Of a stretch of 10,497 bases of DNA, positions 7,464 through 10,497 are shown in pieces; position 1 is the stretch's first letter; each line of letters begins with the position of its first letter. A program made the position numbers and the translations under genes. The DNA lies in assembly GCA_946479225.1 (NCBI GenBank), contig CAMLFI010000051.1, positions 1 through 10,497 of the forward strand. Reading direction: 5' to 3'. Source of the DNA: an uncultured Mucilaginibacter sp. Lineage in GTDB: Bacteria > Bacteroidota > Bacteroidia > Sphingobacteriales > Sphingobacteriaceae. The notes beneath the pieces were generated by a model, which made no database searches, was not told the origin of the DNA, and worked only from the letters and a program-made list of their open reading frames with translations.

Positions 7464-8923
7464 TATGCCTTTTCCAATTGGGTTAATTTTAGTTTTTCGA
7501 AAAAGGTTGCAGGGGCGTGGTACAATACCGAAAGTGCTTTTCTTAAAACACTTGCATTAACACTCAGCGGGTTTTTGATCAGCTTTATCATACTGTTTTT
7601 TGCCAGATGCTTATGATAATTTTGATGCACATATTTGTGCAATTGCTTGTAATACGATGGGGGAAAGGTGTTGCTAAACATAAGCGCCATCTCATCAGAA
7701 TCTGTCCAGTTGGTTTTTTTATGCAGATCAGCCTTTACGCGATCATAAAAAACGGTGCCGGGCAAGGGATAGGATACAGATATGCCTATTTCAAAAGGTA
7801 GCAGTGTATTTATCATTTTAACGGTTTGGGCAATGTCTGCCTTATCCTCGCCGGGGTAACCAAACTGAATAAAAAAGGAAGGTTTAATACCATTTCTTTT
7901 CATGGCATGTGTAGCTGTGCCGATCTGCTCTACCGTAATCCCTTTATCCATTGCATCCAGTACTTTTTGCGATCCGCTTTCGGCCCCTATCCAAACATTT
8001 TCGCAGCCTGCGGCTGCGAGCGCTGCAACAACAGTGTCATCCGCTAATAGGTCGGCCCGCGATTGTATTTTAAAGTGGATGGATATATTCTGCTGTTTTA
8101 TAAGCTCTGAAAATTCGATTATCCAGCCAGGTTTTAATCCAAAAATATCGTCGCAAAACCAAATATGATCCATGTTAAAAAGCTCTTTCAGCAGCACAAT
8201 TTCCTGTATCACATTTTGCGGACTGCGGGAATTGTAGCGACTGCCATAAATTGGTTTTGCGCACCAATTGCATTTAAAGGGGCAGCCCCGAGTCGTGCTC
8301 ATATTGAGGGAAAAATATCCTGCATTTTTTACCCAGCTTTTGCGATACGGTTCTATATCGATCAAATCCCAGGCAGGCAGAGGCAAACTATCCAGATCTT
8401 TTAAAACCGGGCGTGCAGGTGTTTTGTAAGGTTGGTTATTCTTTATAAAAGCAAGTCCGGGTATTTCGGCATAAGTGTTTTTACCGGCTTTTATATTCTC
8501 CACTAAATCAAGCAGGGTATGTTCAGCTTCGCCGATAATTACAAAATCGGCTCCTTCCTGTAAATACTCAGTATAACGATCCGTTGAATCAGAGCTTGAC
8601 ACAATTACTGTGCATCCTCTTGCCTTAGCCAGTTTACACATGCTGAATGCCGCCTCGCGCATATTGGTGAGGCACATTTTGGTGAGGTAATTAAAGCCAT
8701 CATCATACAATACAAAAAACTCCGGAATGCTATTTGTCAAAGCTGTACTTACCTCCTCGGGCCGCCGACAGAACATGGTATCAAACAACGATACATTATA
8801 CCCATTTTCACGCATCAAGGCGGCGGCATACAAGGTACCCAATGGCGGGTACGGCTGCCCTACAGCGAGTTGCTTTGGATCAAAACCTAAAAAATAGGAG
8901 TGGGTAAACAGTATGTTCTGCAT
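7463..8923 (-). CDS. Radical SAM protein with B12-binding-like N-terminal domain
   Basis: A 486-residue protein with the layout of B12-binding radical SAM enzymes (BchE-like superfamily). The N-terminal part (about 1-150) has the usual landmarks PYPPLGTLYAAALMRENGY (24-42), NVSLFD (43-48) and ADFVIIGEAEHTLLDL (125-140). A linker with ARPVLKDLDSLPLPAWDL (170-187) leads to the radical SAM core. The iron-sulfur cluster motif CX3CX2C is intact (C214, C218, C221 in TRGCPFKCNWC). Downstream core elements are WIGAESGS (311-318), FGYPGE (354-359) and YPLPGT (385-390). The C-terminal extension (about 420-486) is helical and basic. A canonical cobalamin DXHXXG motif is not visible, so cobalamin binding is uncertain. 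Such enzymes often methylate or rearrange unactivated carbons; the substrate here is unknown. Translation is coupled to the methyltransferase, and a GT-C transferase gene lies 56 bp upstream. Confidence 0.9.
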   Translation of the reverse strand: MQNILFTHSYFLGFDPKQLAVGQPYPPLGTLYAAALMRENGYNVSLFDTMFCRRPEEVSTALTNSIPEFFVLYDDGFNYLTKMCLTNMREAAFSMCKLAKARGCTVIVSSSDSTDRYTEYLQEGADFVIIGEAEHTLLDLVENIKAGKNTYAEIPGLAFIKNNQPYKTPARPVLKDLDSLPLPAWDLIDIEPYRKSWVKNAGYFSLNMSTTRGCPFKCNWCAKPIYGSRYNSRSPQNVIQEIVLLKELFNMDHIWFCDDIFGLKPGWIIEFSELIKQQNISIHFKIQSRADLLADDTVVAALAAAGCENVWIGAESGSQKVLDAMDKGITVEQIGTATHAMKRNGIKPSFFIQFGYPGEDKADIAQTVKMINTLLPFEIGISVSYPLPGTVFYDRVKADLHKKTNWTDSDEMALMFSNTFPPSYYKQLHKYVHQNYHKHLAKNSMIKLIKNPLSVNASVLRKALSVLYHAPATFFEKLKLTQLEKA

Positions 8924-8962
8924 GTAAAGGAATTACGATCTCAAAATCTCATGGGTTGCCTG

Positions 8963-8976
8963 TCGGACTAGTCCGA
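8963..8976. promoter_or_regulatory. Perfect 14-bp palindrome in the GT-C/radical SAM gap (possible operator)
   Basis: TCGGACTAGTCCGA is a perfect inverted repeat, 3 bp after the GT-C stop and 40 bp before the radical SAM start on the minus strand. No T-run follows it in the direction of transcription and a hairpin would have only about a 5-bp stem with a CTAG loop, so it is not a convincing terminator. A dimeric regulator site or processing site is possible. One such palindrome is roughly expected by chance in 10 kb, so only its position makes it notable. Confidence 0.25.
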
Positions 8977-8979
8977 TCA

Positions 8980-10434
8980 TTATTTCTTTTTAATAAAATA
9001 AACATTATATCCATGCAAACTCCTGTCAAAACTGTATGATCCGGCGACAAAATGGTCAACATACCCCCGCAAATCGGCGCTTACATATTTGGCGTAATTC
9101 GCAAACCGTGGCACCAATACAACATCGGGCTTATTCGTTGCCATATCTTTATAAAATCTTTTTTTGGCAATGTCTGTCTGCGTGACATTGAAATAAATGG
9201 TCGGCGAAAGTCTTTCTGAATACACCTGCACCTGCGCACCAAAACCCGCCACAAATACCTTTTGATGCGGTTGGGTATTGGCCCTTATCCACAACCCTAA
9301 TTGCTTGCAACGCAGCTCATCAGGTTGGACAGATATATCTTCGGTTTTAGGCAAATCTTTCACAAATAACTTCTTTAAATTAACCAAGGGCTCGAGTAGC
9401 TTGGGGAAGAAACAGACCCATACAATCAACAGAATCCGTTTGAAAGAGATATTATAAGTATTTATTAAATGTACAGTTGCAAAAGCGCTTATAAGCGAAA
9501 AGGCGGGCAGCAGGTCTTTAAGCTGTACCCGGGCGTAATTGCCTACTATATTGATGCCGATAAATTCGATTATCAGCCAAAGCAGCAGCCAGTCAACCCG
9601 CCGTTTTATAAACCAATAAGCCAACAAAAGCGGATAAAACAATACCATTTCTGAATAAAAGAACATGCCGAAACTTTGTTCCAGTCGCCATAATAAGGAA
9701 TGGTCTGTGGTGCTGCCGATGCCAAAGTTGTCGGTCAAGGCGTAAGTAAATACTTCGTTAAGATGAATGCCTGTAGCAACAAATAGTAGGATTAATAACC
9801 CCACACCCGCGAAAAGCCCGGCACAAAAAATAAGGCTAAATATTTTACCTCTACGTAGCGACGAAATAGACAGCGCCGTGATCCCAAACACGGCCGATAG
9901 TCTGAACCCAAAACCAATAGCAGTGAAAAAACCGCTCAAAAACGCACCAGTGGTGCGTTGGCGTGTCAGGAAAATATAAAAAGCGACTATAATAAATAAC
10001 ACCTCATAGGTTTCGGTATACGACACATATTTGCCATCGGCACAATGCCATAAAACAGACAGTCCGTAAAATGAGATAGCCAGTATGCCGGCTTGCCTAC
10101 CCGATATATGGCAGGCAATTTTATAGATGTAATAGATGCCAACCGATTGGCAAAGGGTGCCTACAATTCGTGGGAACCAATAATTTACCCCAAAAAGCAG
10201 ATCAGACAAGCCAAATATGGCAAAGAACAAGGGCGATTTATTATCAACCCCACCAGTATAAGGAACAAGCCCGTGCCTGAACCAGTTGCGCCCAATGTAG
10301 TGCCACATGGCCTCGTCGGCAGAAAGGGCAAAACCATTGGTAAGCAGTGTTATTAATAACTGTAAAAGCGTCAGCACAAAAATTACCTGCAAAACGCCGT
10401 AACTGCTTAGGTTTATGCCTGCCTTTATTTTCAT
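8980..10434 (-). CDS. GT-C fold membrane glycosyltransferase (ArnT/PMT family 39-like)
   Basis: A 484-residue polytopic inner-membrane protein. The first membrane helix (about 14-33) is followed by the first periplasmic loop with SADEAMWHYIGRNW (38-51). D40 and E41 are the acidic pair expected for GT-C catalysis, and GGVDNKSPLF (61-70) matches the conserved K-S/P-P stretch of this class. Further hydrophobic segments span about 90-350. A soluble C-terminal domain (about 362-484) includes KVFVAGFGAQVQVY, KPDVVLVPRF and HGYNVYFIKKK. By family knowledge these enzymes use polyprenyl-phosphate sugars to glycosylate lipids or proteins on the periplasmic side. It is the first complete gene of the minus-strand operon, 56 bp upstream of the radical SAM gene, so it may glycosylate the molecule modified by the downstream enzymes (inference). 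The ATG at 10434 gives a short charged N-terminus before the first helix, as expected. Acceptor and sugar are unknown. Confidence 0.88.
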   Translation of the reverse strand: MKIKAGINLSSYGVLQVIFVLTLLQLLITLLTNGFALSADEAMWHYIGRNWFRHGLVPYTGGVDNKSPLFFAIFGLSDLLFGVNYWFPRIVGTLCQSVGIYYIYKIACHISGRQAGILAISFYGLSVLWHCADGKYVSYTETYEVLFIIVAFYIFLTRQRTTGAFLSGFFTAIGFGFRLSAVFGITALSISSLRRGKIFSLIFCAGLFAGVGLLILLFVATGIHLNEVFTYALTDNFGIGSTTDHSLLWRLEQSFGMFFYSEMVLFYPLLLAYWFIKRRVDWLLLWLIIEFIGINIVGNYARVQLKDLLPAFSLISAFATVHLINTYNISFKRILLIVWVCFFPKLLEPLVNLKKLFVKDLPKTEDISVQPDELRCKQLGLWIRANTQPHQKVFVAGFGAQVQVYSERLSPTIYFNVTQTDIAKKRFYKDMATNKPDVVLVPRFANYAKYVSADLRGYVDHFVAGSYSFDRSLHGYNVYFIKKK

Positions 10435-10497
10435 CCGGTACTACAATCGGGTAAATGGTGATAAATGCAAAAAGCATACGCATTTAACACAGGTGCT
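10431..10497 (-). CDS. Possible 3' end of an upstream minus-strand gene, cut off by the window edge
   Basis: Reading leftward from base 10496 on the minus strand, one frame is open for 21 codons and ends in TGA at 10433-10431, overlapping the GT-C start as ATGA. This is the same type of overlap seen between the glycosyltransferase genes at 3267-3270. The visible residues end HHLPDCSTG and are too few to identify a family. A second frame also stays open to a TAG at 10443-10441, with a cysteine-rich and less plausible sequence. Frame choice rests only on the overlap, so this call is weak. Confidence 0.3.
   Translation of the reverse strand, partial: APVLNAYAFCIYHHLPDCSTG

Noticed and set aside
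8001..8019. Strong GC-rich hairpin (8-bp stem, 3-base loop) resembling a terminator stem.
   Set aside because: It lies in the middle of the radical SAM coding region over alanine and glycine codons (AAAGC) and has no T-run on either strand. It is best explained by codon use.
10244..10483. Minus-strand 79-codon frame beginning MRMLFAFITIYP upstream of and inside the GT-C gene.
   Set aside because: Most of it lies in another frame of the clearly coding GT-C gene and the sequence loses protein-like character after the first 15 residues. It is best treated as a shadow frame.

Overview
The window is a block of cell-surface polysaccharide and glycolipid genes from a member of the Bacteroidota. A Sphingobacteriaceae-type genome (Mucilaginibacter/Pedobacter-like) is the best guess. 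This rests on moderate GC content, densely packed or overlapping genes without clear Shine-Dalgarno sequences, and the general look of the proteins. It is an inference, not a database match.

Left part, plus strand (1-6641): a tightly packed run of six genes. In order they are a Wzy/O-antigen-ligase-like membrane protein cut off by the left edge, a GT2 glycosyltransferase, a GT4 glycosyltransferase, a DUF1972-type glycosyltransferase, a second and complete O-antigen ligase/polymerase-like membrane protein, and, after a 74-bp gap, a nucleotidyltransferase-fold protein with a probable winged-helix N-terminus. The first five genes overlap or lie 2 bp apart, so they are almost certainly one transcript. 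Together they could assemble a lipid-linked oligosaccharide in the cytoplasm (the three soluble glycosyltransferases) and then polymerise or ligate it on the outer face of the inner membrane (the two Wzy/WaaL-like proteins).

Right part, minus strand (6642-10434, possibly to the right edge): a second operon converging on the first. In transcription order it holds a GT-C (ArnT/PMT-like) membrane glycosyltransferase, a radical SAM protein of the B12-binding-like architecture, and a class I SAM-dependent methyltransferase. The last two are joined by a TAATG stop/start overlap. A possible tail of a further upstream gene overlaps the GT-C start by ATGA. The two operons meet with no base between their stop codons.

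The left operon is a recognisable glycan-assembly locus. The least explained part is the group around the convergent junction: the winged-helix nucleotidyltransferase, methyltransferase, radical SAM enzyme and GT-C transferase. I recognise the families but know of no assigned pathway for this combination. No RNA genes, mobile elements, CRISPR arrays or convincing terminators or promoters were seen. No stretch longer than 74 bp lacks a gene.
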